Shown here one piece after another: positions 50,830-58,722 of a stretch of 64,000 bases of DNA. Numbering within the stretch: the first letter of the stretch is position 1; every line of letters begins with the position of its first letter. Below the pieces are notes generated by a model. It worked only from the letters and a program-made list of their open reading frames with translations, was not told where the DNA came from and did not search any database. This DNA comes from Streptomyces sp. RKAG290 (GTDB taxonomy: Bacteria > Actinomycetota > Actinomycetes > Streptomycetales > Streptomycetaceae): the NCBI RefSeq assembly GCF_023701695.1, contig NZ_JAJOZC010000001.1, positions 4,215,894-4,279,893 on the forward strand, given 5' to 3'. The translations under genes and the position numbers were made by a program.

Positions 50830-52391
50830 GCGCCTTGCGGGGGCTGGACCCCGTGCTCGGGCTGGTGCTGTGCCAGGTCGGGTGTTTGGGCATGGGGATG
50901 GCGGAGCGTCGTGACGTACTGGGTGATGGGGCCGATTTGCAAGTGCTCGTGCGGCACCAGCTGTCCGGGCTCGGGTGGGGTGTAGGGGTCGGGTGTTCCT
51001 GGTTTGATCGGTGGCTCGATCGCCAGAGACTTCAGGAATGCGCCGGCTGCGGCGGCCATCGGATGCACCACCCAGGCATGTGGGAAGTCGACAGGGTGCT
51101 CTTCGCGCGGGTCCCATTCGAGGTTGTACAGGGCCGGTACGTTGTAGGGCGCCCAGGTGGAGTAGAAGTCGTCGTTCTGGAACAGGTGGGCTTTCCACTG
51201 GTGCCACTTCACCGCCTGTAGCCGGTTGCCCTGCATGCACAGGACGGTGTCGCGGCCAGATTCGTCGTTTTGGCCGAGAAGGAAATCGCGCATGTCCATC
51301 CCGTCGATCTGGCGGTCAGACGGGACAGTTCCGCCGCCGGCCAGCACCAGAGTGGTGAACAGATCGACTTCGTGCACGAGTTCGTTGCTGACCGTGCCGG
51401 GCTCCACGTTGCCCGGCCAGCGGATGATGCACGGCGTCCGGTTCGAGCCCTCCAGCGAGGTGAACAGGGAGCCGCGCCACGGGCCGGCGAATCCGCTCCA
51501 CAGGCCGCCAAGCGGATCAGGGTCACTGGCGGGCATCCGCCACGTTGAGTCGGGTCCGTTGTCGGACGTCCACACCACGATCGTGTCGTCGGCCAGCCCC
51601 AGCGCTTCGCACGCGTCCAGAATCCGGCCGGTGAAGTCGTCCACCTGGGTCAGCAGGTCGGCCCAGTTCCCCCGCCGCGTCTTGCCCGCGTACTCCGGAT
51701 CGGGAATCGGCGGGACGTGTACCTGGGTGTAGGGCAGGTACAGGTAGAAAGGCTTTCCCTCGTCGTGAGAGCGGTGCATGAAGTCGATCGCCCAGTCGGT
51801 GATCTTGCGGTCGAACTCAGCCCGGAACTGAGTGTCGTAGGTGGCGATCACTTCATGCTCTTCGCCCTTCCTGCGTCTGTAGATCGGCTCGGGCTCCAGA
51901 GGGATTTTGGTATCGCCTGTGTAGGGCGCTGAGGTGACAGTGCCTTCGGGGAAGTAGGACTGCGTTGTCCACAGCACCTCGTCGGCGGTCCGCGGTGACC
52001 ACACCGCCTCGTCGAACCCGAAGTCGACAGGGCTACGGCTCTCCGGATCACTGCCCAGGTGCCACTTGCCCCACATACCGGTCGCATAGCCCGCATCGGA
52101 GAGCGCCTGGGCGATCGTGATCTCCCACTGCGTCAGGCCGTCCGGGCCCCCTGTGAGCGGGACCGTCTGCGTCCCGGAGCGGATCGGGTGCCGGCCGGTC
52201 AAGAGCGCGGACCTGCTCGGCGTGCACTGTGCTTCGACGTTGAAATTCAGCAGCCTCGATCCTTCGGAGGCCAGCCTGTCGATGCGCGGTGTCGGTGCCC
52301 CGCGCAACACCCCGCCGCCGTAGCACCCTGGCTCACCCCATCCGAGGTTGTCCCAGAAGAACACCACGATGTTCGGCTGGTCAGTGCTCAC
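50826..52391 (-). CDS. Type I (formylglycine) sulfatase
   Basis: This is 521 residues. The modification motif is Cys56-Thr-Pro-Ser-Arg60 (QCTPSRSALLTGRHP). Metal ligands are seen at Asp14/Asn15 (FFWDNLGWGE) and in WTSDNGPD (Asp/Asn). MWGKWHLG gives the active-site Lys/His pair. It shows arylsulfatase/phosphonate-hydrolase-like architecture, with SVxF-type repeats absent. There is no signal peptide, so it is likely cytoplasmic and acts on an imported sulfate ester. The C-terminal 40 residues are Pro/His-rich. It overlaps its maturase gene; together they form a self-sufficient sulfatase cassette inside the island. Confidence 0.92.
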   Translation of the reverse strand: MSTDQPNIVVFFWDNLGWGEPGCYGGGVLRGAPTPRIDRLASEGSRLLNFNVEAQCTPSRSALLTGRHPIRSGTQTVPLTGGPDGLTQWEITIAQALSDAGYATGMWGKWHLGSDPESRSPVDFGFDEAVWSPRTADEVLWTTQSYFPEGTVTSAPYTGDTKIPLEPEPIYRRRKGEEHEVIATYDTQFRAEFDRKITDWAIDFMHRSHDEGKPFYLYLPYTQVHVPPIPDPEYAGKTRRGNWADLLTQVDDFTGRILDACEALGLADDTIVVWTSDNGPDSTWRMPASDPDPLGGLWSGFAGPWRGSLFTSLEGSNRTPCIIRWPGNVEPGTVSNELVHEVDLFTTLVLAGGGTVPSDRQIDGMDMRDFLLGQNDESGRDTVLCMQGNRLQAVKWHQWKAHLFQNDDFYSTWAPYNVPALYNLEWDPREEHPVDFPHAWVVHPMAAAAGAFLKSLAIEPPIKPGTPDPYTPPEPGQLVPHEHLQIGPITQYVTTLRHPHAQTPDLAQHQPEHGVQPPQGA

Positions 52392-53045
52392 GATCTACTC
52401 CTCACCGCAGCTGGTCGAGCTAGGGCAGCCTCTGATTCGTGACCTGGACGACTAGGTCCCCCGCCCTTGTGTGGCCGCGATCTAGACAGGGACCCGCCAC
52501 GCTGGGACACCGCACGCCCACAGGGTGCACTGAACCAATGCTGCGCCACCATGCCTGTCCAGGCATCTGCAACCGATGGTGAGGAGCTGCGAGCAGGCGT
52601 GCCAGATACGTGCTGGACCGAACGGCCAGTCACGGTCATTTGAAGCCGCCGCGGTTTCCGCAATGTCTCTTACGGTCGTCGCAGAGGCAACCAGGCTGAC
52701 CTGCGGTTATGTCCTACATGACCCGGCTTACGGAGCAGATGTCGTTCCGGTTGGCCGGAGCCACCGGCGTTCAGCACCCCGGACGCCCGTTCTGGTCTGC
52801 CGATACCCGCTGTGCAGACTCCAGGATCACGGCCCACGGAAGTTCTCGATTTGCCGGCCGTAGTTCGCGCTCGCCGGAGCGACGACGTAGCGGTCAGCAA
52901 CAGGGTGTGGGCGAGGCTCAGTCGGCAAGCGAGGCGTATCCCGCACCGGCGAGCCGGTCAGTGCTTCCAGGCGTTCCAGCTCGCCGTTCGCCCCTCAGCC
53001 CCCGCATGGACAGGCTCGCAGCCCTCAGCGACCGCCACGCCGATA
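52392..53045. other. Non-coding part of the tRNA-Ala island
   Basis: About 650 bp upstream of the sulfatase gene up to the right repeat. ORFs on both strands have no coding bias. The sulfatase promoter should be near 52400-52500. No recombinase, excisionase or origin recognised. Confidence 0.45.
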
Positions 53046-53154
53046 GTTCGCATCGAGGGGGTCCGGGGTTCAAATTCCCCAGGTCCACCGCACACCGCAG
53101 CTCAGAGTCCCTACCGGGAAATCCGGTAGGGACTCTTTGGCGTCGTACAGCAGC
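53046..53154. repeat. Right attachment repeat of tRNA-Ala island
   Basis: Copy of 49511-49615: starts in the anticodon loop (GTTCGCATCGAGGGGGT), keeps TTCAAAT and AGGTCCACC but has lost bases in the T-stem. It then carries the terminator hairpin at 53104-53136 with compensating changes and GGCGTCGTACAGCAGCG. There is no tRNA 5' half before it. Confidence 0.85.
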
Positions 53155-53369
53155 GCGATCCATCCACCGTCACGGCGTTCCTGCGGTGCCGAAGTGTCCG
53201 CGTCGCGGTGCGATGACGCATGCCGGGGGCCGAGGCACAGACCGATTCAACCGCGACGAACTTCCCTGGCTGCACCCGGCGTCGTGTCGTTCTGCGGTGT
53301 GAACTGTGCGCGCGGGACATCCGGACCGGCACCCGCGCCGATGGCCGCTTTCCCTCGTCCCGCGCCGGG

Positions 53370-54356
53370 TCAGTGCGCGGCGTCCAGGCGGGCCCGCTGT
53401 TCGTCCGTCAGCTCCAGGTCGACCGCCGCCAGGTTCTCCTTCAGCTGGGCCACCGACGACGCGCCGGCCAGCGGGATCACGGGCAGGCGGCTGCCGATCT
53501 GCCAGGCCAGCACGACCTGGTTGACGCCGGCGCCGGTCTCGGCGGCGACCTCGTGCAGTACCGCGAGGCGGGCGGGTGTGCCGGGGTGGTCGAAGTCCTG
53601 GGGGAGCGGCTTGTCGGCACGCGTGTACGCGCCGGTCAGGAGCGGCGAGTACGCGACCAGGGTCAGGTCCGGTTCGGCGCGCAGGTAGCTGAGCAGTTCG
53701 GGTCCGGCGTGGCCGAGGCTGCCGTCCTCGAAGAGCGGGCTGGGGACGTCGGACCGGGGGCGGAGGTAGCTGTGCTGGTACTGGAACACCTCGTAGCCGG
53801 GGACCCCGGCCGCGGCCGCGAGCGCCCGGGCGCGCTCCAGCCGCCAGACGGCGTGGTTGCTGGCACCCAGCAGCCCGACCGTCCCGTCCGACGTCAGCTC
53901 CCCCAGCGCCTCGACGGTTTCGCGGAGCGGGACGGTCCGGTCCTCGATGTGCGCGTAGAGCAGGTCGAGCTTGTCCACCCCGAGCCGCTCCCTGCTGCGC
54001 TCGGCGGCCTCCCGGACCGCCTTCGCCGACAGGCCCTCCGGGTTGTCGACGTAGCCGGTGCCGGGGGCGAGGGGTTCGGCGCCCAGCTTGGTGGCGATGA
54101 CTATCTCGTCACCGATACCGCGGCTGCGCCGCCACTTCCCGAGCAGCCGCTCGCTCTGGCCGCCGAGGCCGCCGTCGACCCAGAAGGCGTAGTTGTCGGA
54201 GGTGTCGATGAAGGTGCCACCGGCCTCCACGTAGTGGTCGAGGACGGCGAACGAGGTCTTCTCGTCGGTCACCGACCCGAAGAGCATCGCGCCGAGCGCC
54301 AGGACGCTCACCTCGCGGCGAGTGGCGGGATCCGTTCCTATGGTGCGGTACTTCAT
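53370..54356 (-). CDS. Aldo/keto reductase
   Basis: This is 328 residues with the (beta/alpha)8 AKR signatures: FIDTSDNYAFW (Asp and Tyr of the tetrad), IVIATKLGAEPL (Lys) and LDLLYAHIED (His). The end carries the cofactor-binding IPLAGASSVAQLKENLAA. It is NADPH-dependent, substrate unknown. Monocistronic; a palindrome upstream (54417) may be its operator. Confidence 0.9.
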   Translation of the reverse strand: MKYRTIGTDPATRREVSVLALGAMLFGSVTDEKTSFAVLDHYVEAGGTFIDTSDNYAFWVDGGLGGQSERLLGKWRRSRGIGDEIVIATKLGAEPLAPGTGYVDNPEGLSAKAVREAAERSRERLGVDKLDLLYAHIEDRTVPLRETVEALGELTSDGTVGLLGASNHAVWRLERARALAAAAGVPGYEVFQYQHSYLRPRSDVPSPLFEDGSLGHAGPELLSYLRAEPDLTLVAYSPLLTGAYTRADKPLPQDFDHPGTPARLAVLHEVAAETGAGVNQVVLAWQIGSRLPVIPLAGASSVAQLKENLAAVDLELTDEQRARLDAAH

Positions 54357-54416
54357 GGCTTTCCCCTCCGGTTCCGGTCACCCTCGGTCGGTGGCCGTGG
54401 GAGGGAGTGTGGTTGT

Positions 54417-54430
54417 TGAAGTGCGCTTCA
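54417..54430. promoter_or_regulatory. Palindrome upstream of aldo/keto reductase
   Basis: TGAAGTGCGCTTCA is a dyad with TGAAG/CTTCA arms, 60 bp upstream of the reductase start. It lies in the 293-bp gap shared with the divergent methyltransferase gene. A candidate repressor site by symmetry only. Confidence 0.4.
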
Positions 54431-54649
54431 TCGCAAGGGGGTCGGCCTGCCCCGGCAGGCTCAGTGGCGCGTGCGGAATGTGCGGCGGCACCTCGTCGGC
54501 AGGGGTGAAGTGCCTTTTGAGCAGCGGTCTTTGGCCGGGTGTCAGGGCGTGGCGACCGGTTCCGGAAGTGGATATCCGCTCCGGAGTACGCTTCGCCTAC
54601 GCTGAGAGCGCTCACATGCATCAGTGTTTCCCGTACAGAGGAGCGTCCT

Positions 54650-55435
54650 GTGACGGCCGGCATACCGCACCCGCAGATCGACACCAGCAAGCCTCACCCC
54701 GCGCGCGTCTACGACTGGTTGCTGGGTGGCAAGGACAACTACCCGGTCGATCAGCAGGTGGCGGAGACCCTGCCGGAGGAGGCGCGGGGCAACGCGGCGC
54801 GGAACCGGGCGTTCATGCACCGGGCCTCGGCCTGGCTGGCGCGTGGCGGGATCGACCAGTTCCTCGACATCGGCACCGGCATCCCCACCGAACCCAACCT
54901 GCATCAGATAGTCCAGGCAGTCACACCGGCGGCCCGGATCGTGTACGCGGACAACGACCCGATCGTGCTGCGCCACGCGGAGGCACTGCTGGTCAGTGCT
55001 CCCGAAGGGGCCACCGACTACCTCCACGCCGACGTGCGGGAGCCGGAGGCGATCCTCGAACGGGCGCGGAAGCTGCTGGACTTCGACCGGCCCATCGCCC
55101 TGTCCCTGATCGCGCTCATGCACTTCCTGCCGGACGACCAGGACCCGTACGCAATCACTCGCACTCTCGTCGACGCGCTCGCCCCGGGCAGCTACCTGGT
55201 CCTTTCGCACGGCACCGCCGATCAGCACCCCGAGCTGAAGCAGGAGACCGAGACCGCGTACAAGAAGGGGGCCATCGCGCTGCGGATGCGTACGCGCAGC
55301 GAGGTGGAGCCGTTCTTCGAGGGACTGGACCTCGTCGAGCCCGGACTCGTTCCCGCCGCCGAGTGGTACCGGGAGGGTCCGGCGCCGGTCAACGAGCGCA
55401 GCGGTTTCTACGTGGGTGTGGGACGGGTCCGATGA
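54650..55435 (+). CDS. SAM-dependent methyltransferase (DUF574 / SAM_MT family)
   Basis: This is 261 residues from GTG 54650 (AGAGGAG six bases upstream). The Streptomyces-rich family signature is clear: PHPARVYDWLLGGKDNYPVDQ near the N-terminus, FLDIGTGIPTEPNLHQI (SAM motif I), VYADNDPIVLRHAEAL (motif II, Asp), YLHADVREPE, and GLVPAAEWYREG near the end. Family members are abundant in Streptomyces and mostly uncharacterised. The stop overlaps the hydrolase start (ATGA). Confidence 0.9.
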   Translation: MTAGIPHPQIDTSKPHPARVYDWLLGGKDNYPVDQQVAETLPEEARGNAARNRAFMHRASAWLARGGIDQFLDIGTGIPTEPNLHQIVQAVTPAARIVYADNDPIVLRHAEALLVSAPEGATDYLHADVREPEAILERARKLLDFDRPIALSLIALMHFLPDDQDPYAITRTLVDALAPGSYLVLSHGTADQHPELKQETETAYKKGAIALRMRTRSEVEPFFEGLDLVEPGLVPAAEWYREGPAPVNERSGFYVGVGRVR

Positions 55436-56253
55436 ACACCCGGGCGGGCCGGGAGTTCGCGGCGGCGGACGGTGTCACCCTCGTGTACGACGACTCGGGC
55501 CCGTCCGGAGGTCTGCCGCCCGTCGTCCTCGTCCACGGCCATCCGTTCAACCGGAGCATGTGGCGCCCGCAGGCGGCGGCGCTGGTGGCGGCCGGACATC
55601 GGGTGATCACGGCCGACCTGCGGGGCTACGGGGACAGCGACGTCGTGCCGGGGCGCACCCTGTTCCTGGACTTCGCCGACGACATCGCCGCGCTGCTGGA
55701 CCACCTCGGCATCGGGCAGGCCGTCGTCGGCGGGCTGTCCATGGGCGGGCAGATCGCCATGGAGTTCCACCGCTCGCACCCGGACCGGGTCGCGGCCCTG
55801 GTCCTCGCCGACACCTCCCCGGTCGCCGAGACCGAGGACGGCAAGGCCTTCCGCAACCGGCTGGCCGACCGGCTGCTCGCCGAGGGAATGGACGGTTACG
55901 CGCGCGAGGTGATCGACCGGATGATGGCCCCGTACAACGTCACCGCACTGCCCGACGTGGCCGCGCAGGTGCTGGAGATGATGCGCACCACCGCTCCCGA
56001 GGGGGCCGCGGCCGCACTGCGGGGCCGGGCCGAGCGGGCCGACTACCGGGAGTCGCTCGCCGGGGCCGTGGTGCCGGTACTGATCGTCGTCGGGGCGGAC
56101 GACGGATACACGCCGGTCGCGGACGCGCAGGCCATGCACGGGCTGATTCCGGACGCGGAGCTGGTGGTGGTCGAAGGGGCCGGCCACATGCCCAACCTGG
56201 AACGGCCGGAGGCGTTCAACGACGCCCTGATCGGGTTCCTCGACAGCCCCTAG
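55432..56253 (+). CDS. Alpha/beta hydrolase
   Basis: This is 273 residues. HGHPFNRSMWRPQ carries the oxyanion-hole motif, and the nucleophile Ser is in GGLSMGGQIA. VVGADDGYTP is the acid region and GAGHMPNLE provides the catalytic His. Similar to esterases and haloperoxidase-like hydrolases. It is translated with the SAM methyltransferase. Its TAG stop is the first base triplet of the inverted-repeat element at 56251. Confidence 0.88.
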   Translation: MNTRAGREFAAADGVTLVYDDSGPSGGLPPVVLVHGHPFNRSMWRPQAAALVAAGHRVITADLRGYGDSDVVPGRTLFLDFADDIAALLDHLGIGQAVVGGLSMGGQIAMEFHRSHPDRVAALVLADTSPVAETEDGKAFRNRLADRLLAEGMDGYAREVIDRMMAPYNVTALPDVAAQVLEMMRTTAPEGAAAALRGRAERADYRESLAGAVVPVLIVVGADDGYTPVADAQAMHGLIPDAELVVVEGAGHMPNLERPEAFNDALIGFLDSP

Positions 56254-56414
56254 GGTCTTTCGTTTGGGTCAGGCCGGATAAGGGAGCGGGGTCCGGTGCT
56301 GTGCCTCGCAAGGCGGAGGAGGGAGCCGACGCGGAGCGTCGGCGACCGACGACAACGCCGCGAGGTGCGGTGCCGGGGCACGCGAGCCCGGCATGATCCA
56401 AACGAGAGGCCCTA
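56251..56414. repeat. MITE-like inverted-repeat element
   Basis: The outer 26 bp of each end are inverted repeats: TAGGGTCTTTCGTTTGGGTC on the left, and on the right CTAGGGCCTCTCGTTTGGATC when read as complement. The interior is highly structured with GGAGCCGACGC/GCGTCGGC dyads. The ends supply the TAG stop codons of both flanking convergent genes. I recall similar ~160-bp units in other Streptomyces intergenic regions, but cannot verify that here. Confidence 0.7.
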
Positions 56415-56894
56415 GCCCTGCAGCGGCTTGGCGAAGCAGCGGCTGTTGTCGTACGTCCGGTAGTGGCCGAACTTCCCGCAGGGCGTGTAGCCGCTGGAGA
56501 GGTAGAGGGCGATCGCCTCGGGCTGCTGGTCGCCGGTCTCCAGCACCATGCGGGTGCGGCCCGCGGCGCGGGCGTCGTCCTCCAGGGCGGCCAGGATGCG
56601 GCGGGCCAGTCCGTGGCCGCGTTCCTCGGGTATCACGTACATCCGCTTGAGCTCGGCGTCACCGTCCGAGTAGCCCTCGGCGTTGTGCTCCTGCGCGCGC
56701 CAGCCGCCGGTGGCGACCGGGCGTTGTGCCGCGTCGTAGGCGACCAGGTACAGACCGTGCGGCGGGTCGAACATCGTGGCGTCCAGCGGTGTGATGTCGC
56801 CCTCGTCCCCGTAGCGCTCGGCGTATTCGAGCTGCACGCTGTCGTTGAGTTTGACGGCGTCGGGGTGATCGTAGGCGCATGGCTGGATATTCAT
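56412..56894 (-). CDS. GNAT family N-acetyltransferase
   Basis: This is 160 residues from ATG 56894; ATG 56903 is an alternative. Neither has an RBS, and the mRNA may be leaderless. The acetyl-CoA-binding motif is YVIPEERGHGLARRILAALEDDARAAG, followed by the C-terminal GYTPCGKFGHYRTYDNSRCF. The target is unknown. Divergent from exonuclease III with a 50-bp gap. Confidence 0.85.
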   Translation of the reverse strand: MNIQPCAYDHPDAVKLNDSVQLEYAERYGDEGDITPLDATMFDPPHGLYLVAYDAAQRPVATGGWRAQEHNAEGYSDGDAELKRMYVIPEERGHGLARRILAALEDDARAAGRTRMVLETGDQQPEAIALYLSSGYTPCGKFGHYRTYDNSRCFAKPLQG

Positions 56895-56944
56895 GCGAGA
56901 CATCGTACATGTATGCGGATGCGGGATGTCGATATCGTGCCGGA

Positions 56945-57760
56945 ATGCTGACTGTGACCTCCGTGAATGTAAACGGCCTCCGCGCCGCCGCCAAGAAGGG
57001 CTTCGTCGAGTGGCTGGCGCAGACCGAAGCCGATGTGATCTGCCTCCAGGAGGTCCGGGCCGAGCCGCAGCAGCTGCCCGACGAGGTGCGTGAGCCCGAC
57101 GGGTGGCACACCGTCCACGCGCCGGCCGCCGCGAAGGGCCGGGCCGGGGTCTCGCTGTACTCCCGCCGGGCGCCGGAGCGGGTGCAGATCGGGTTCGGCG
57201 GCTTCGGTGACGCGGGGAGCGAGGAGTTCGACGCGAGCGGCCGCTACGTCGAGATCGACCTGCCCGGTGTCACGGTCGCGAGCCTGTACCTGCCCTCCGG
57301 CGAGGTCGGCACCGAGAGGCAGGACGAGAAGGAGCGCTTCATGGCGGCCTTCCTGCCGTACCTCGCGGGGCTGAAGGTGCGGGCCGCCGCCGAGGGCCGA
57401 GAGGTGGTGGTCTGCGGTGACTGGAACATCGCCCACCAGGAGGCGGACCTCAAGAACTGGAAGGCCAACAAGAAGAACTCCGGCTTCCTCCCCGAGGAGC
57501 GGGAGTGGCTGACCCGGGTCTTCGGCGAGGCCGCGTACGTCGACGTCGTGCGCGCCCTGCACCCGGACGTGGAAGGCCCGTACTCGTGGTGGTCCTACCG
57601 GGGGCGCGCCTTCGACAACGACGCGGGATGGCGCATCGACTACCAGGTGGCGACCGCCGGGCTGGCGGAGCGCGCGGTGAAGGCGTGGGTCGAGCGGGCC
57701 ACCACGCACGGCGAGCGGTGGAGCGACCACGCGCCGGTGACGGTGGTGTACGAGCAGTAG
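56945..57760 (+). CDS. xth: Exodeoxyribonuclease III
   Basis: This is 271 residues with the exonuclease III/AP endonuclease order: TSVNVNGLRAA (Asn), DVICLQEVRA (metal Glu), GRYVEIDL, CGDWNIAHQEADL (Asp/Asn) and SDHAPV (catalytic Asp-His). It repairs abasic sites and 3'-blocked ends. The gap after it (57761-57886) has CGGCTGCCC-type direct repeats. Confidence 0.93.
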   Translation: MLTVTSVNVNGLRAAAKKGFVEWLAQTEADVICLQEVRAEPQQLPDEVREPDGWHTVHAPAAAKGRAGVSLYSRRAPERVQIGFGGFGDAGSEEFDASGRYVEIDLPGVTVASLYLPSGEVGTERQDEKERFMAAFLPYLAGLKVRAAAEGREVVVCGDWNIAHQEADLKNWKANKKNSGFLPEEREWLTRVFGEAAYVDVVRALHPDVEGPYSWWSYRGRAFDNDAGWRIDYQVATAGLAERAVKAWVERATTHGERWSDHAPVTVVYEQ

Positions 57761-57886
57761 GAGCGGGCCGCCTGTGCGTACGTGCGGGGGGCGGTTGCCC
57801 CCTTTGTGACGGTGGCCTGTTCCCCGTGCGTGCGTCGGCGGCTGCCCTGCTCCGGCGGCTGCCCCGTGCGCGCGCCGGCCGCTGCC

Positions 57887-58561
57887 CTACGCCGGTGGCT
57901 GCGCCGCCTCCGCGTCGCGGCGCAGGCGCCGGTCCAGGGCCATGGAGAGTTCCGCGTCCACCACCGCGCGGGCCAGCGGGCGCAGTTGGGGTGGTTCGGC
58001 CTGCGTGCTGTGGTCGCGCAGGGTCGCCACGAAGAGGTCGGCGAGGGCGTCCGCGTGTTCCCGGACCCGGCGGCCGGAGGCGAGCACCTCGGCGAGCGGG
58101 ACCCCTTCGCGTACGAGCTCGGCGGACACCTCCAGGAGACGGCGGCTGATGTGCACGATCTCGTCGCCGTCCGTGCCGAGGTAGCCCAGTTCCATGGCGG
58201 TCGCCAGGTTCTCCGGGGTGGACTCGCCCTCGAAGTAGTCCGCGAGCTGCTCGGGGGTGAGCCGGACCGGGGTCTCCTCGGTCGGTTCGCCCAGGCCCAG
58301 CACCTCGGCGACGTCGCGGCCGCTCTCGAAGGTGCGGGCGAGGTCGGCGATGCCGGTGAGGGTGTGGCCGCGCTCCAGCAGGCCGGCGATGGTGCGCAGC
58401 CGGGCCAGGTGGTGGTCGTCGTACCAGGCGATGCGGCCTTCGCGGCGGGGCGGTGAGATCAGGCCGCGTTCCCGGTAGAAGCGCAGGGTCCGTACGGGGA
58501 TGCCGGCCTCCTTGGCCAGCTCCTCCATCCGGTATTCACGGTGCTCGCGTCCGTCTGCCAC
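57887..58561 (-). CDS. MerR family regulator
   Basis: This is 224 residues. The N-terminal MerR HTH is YRMEELAKEAGIPVRTLRFYRERGLISPPRREGRIAWYDDHHLARLRTI; the C-terminal effector domain of about 140 residues has no Cys cluster, so it is not a metal sensor of the classical type. It is divergent from the monooxygenase/hydrolase/SDR operon and very likely controls it through the dyad at 58628. Confidence 0.92.
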   Translation of the reverse strand: MADGREHREYRMEELAKEAGIPVRTLRFYRERGLISPPRREGRIAWYDDHHLARLRTIAGLLERGHTLTGIADLARTFESGRDVAEVLGLGEPTEETPVRLTPEQLADYFEGESTPENLATAMELGYLGTDGDEIVHISRRLLEVSAELVREGVPLAEVLASGRRVREHADALADLFVATLRDHSTQAEPPQLRPLARAVVDAELSMALDRRLRRDAEAAQPPA

Positions 58562-58627
58562 ACCCGCACCCTACCGGCCTCCCCCGCGAGGGAGGCCGCG
58601 TGTTGTACCGCCGGTAACTTTCCTTCG

Positions 58628-58650
58628 CCGTACCCTACCCATCGGTACGG
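58628..58650. promoter_or_regulatory. MerR-type operator in divergent promoter
   Basis: CCGTACC (58628-58634), nine bases, GGTACGG (58644-58650): a perfect 7-bp dyad of the kind MerR proteins bind, between merR and the monooxygenase gene. Confidence 0.65.
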
Positions 58651-58722
58651 AGCTGTTCTAGTCTCCCAACAATGCCAGTGATTGCTGGCAGAGTCGTGTG
58701 ACGTACCGCGGGAGGCGGCAGC

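Larger units (their letters stand above)
49511..53154. mobile_element. Integrated element at tRNA-Ala carrying sulfatase and FGE
   Basis: Direct repeats of the tRNA-Ala 3' half plus terminator flank 3.5 kb. Inside are a tyrosine-integrase C-terminal remnant next to the left repeat, a formylglycine-generating enzyme and a type I sulfatase, both intact, and about 650 bp of non-coding DNA. tRNA gene, repeats starting in the anticodon loop and an adjacent integrase fragment are the classic marks of a site-specific integrative element. It has lost its own mobility. Confidence 0.75.
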
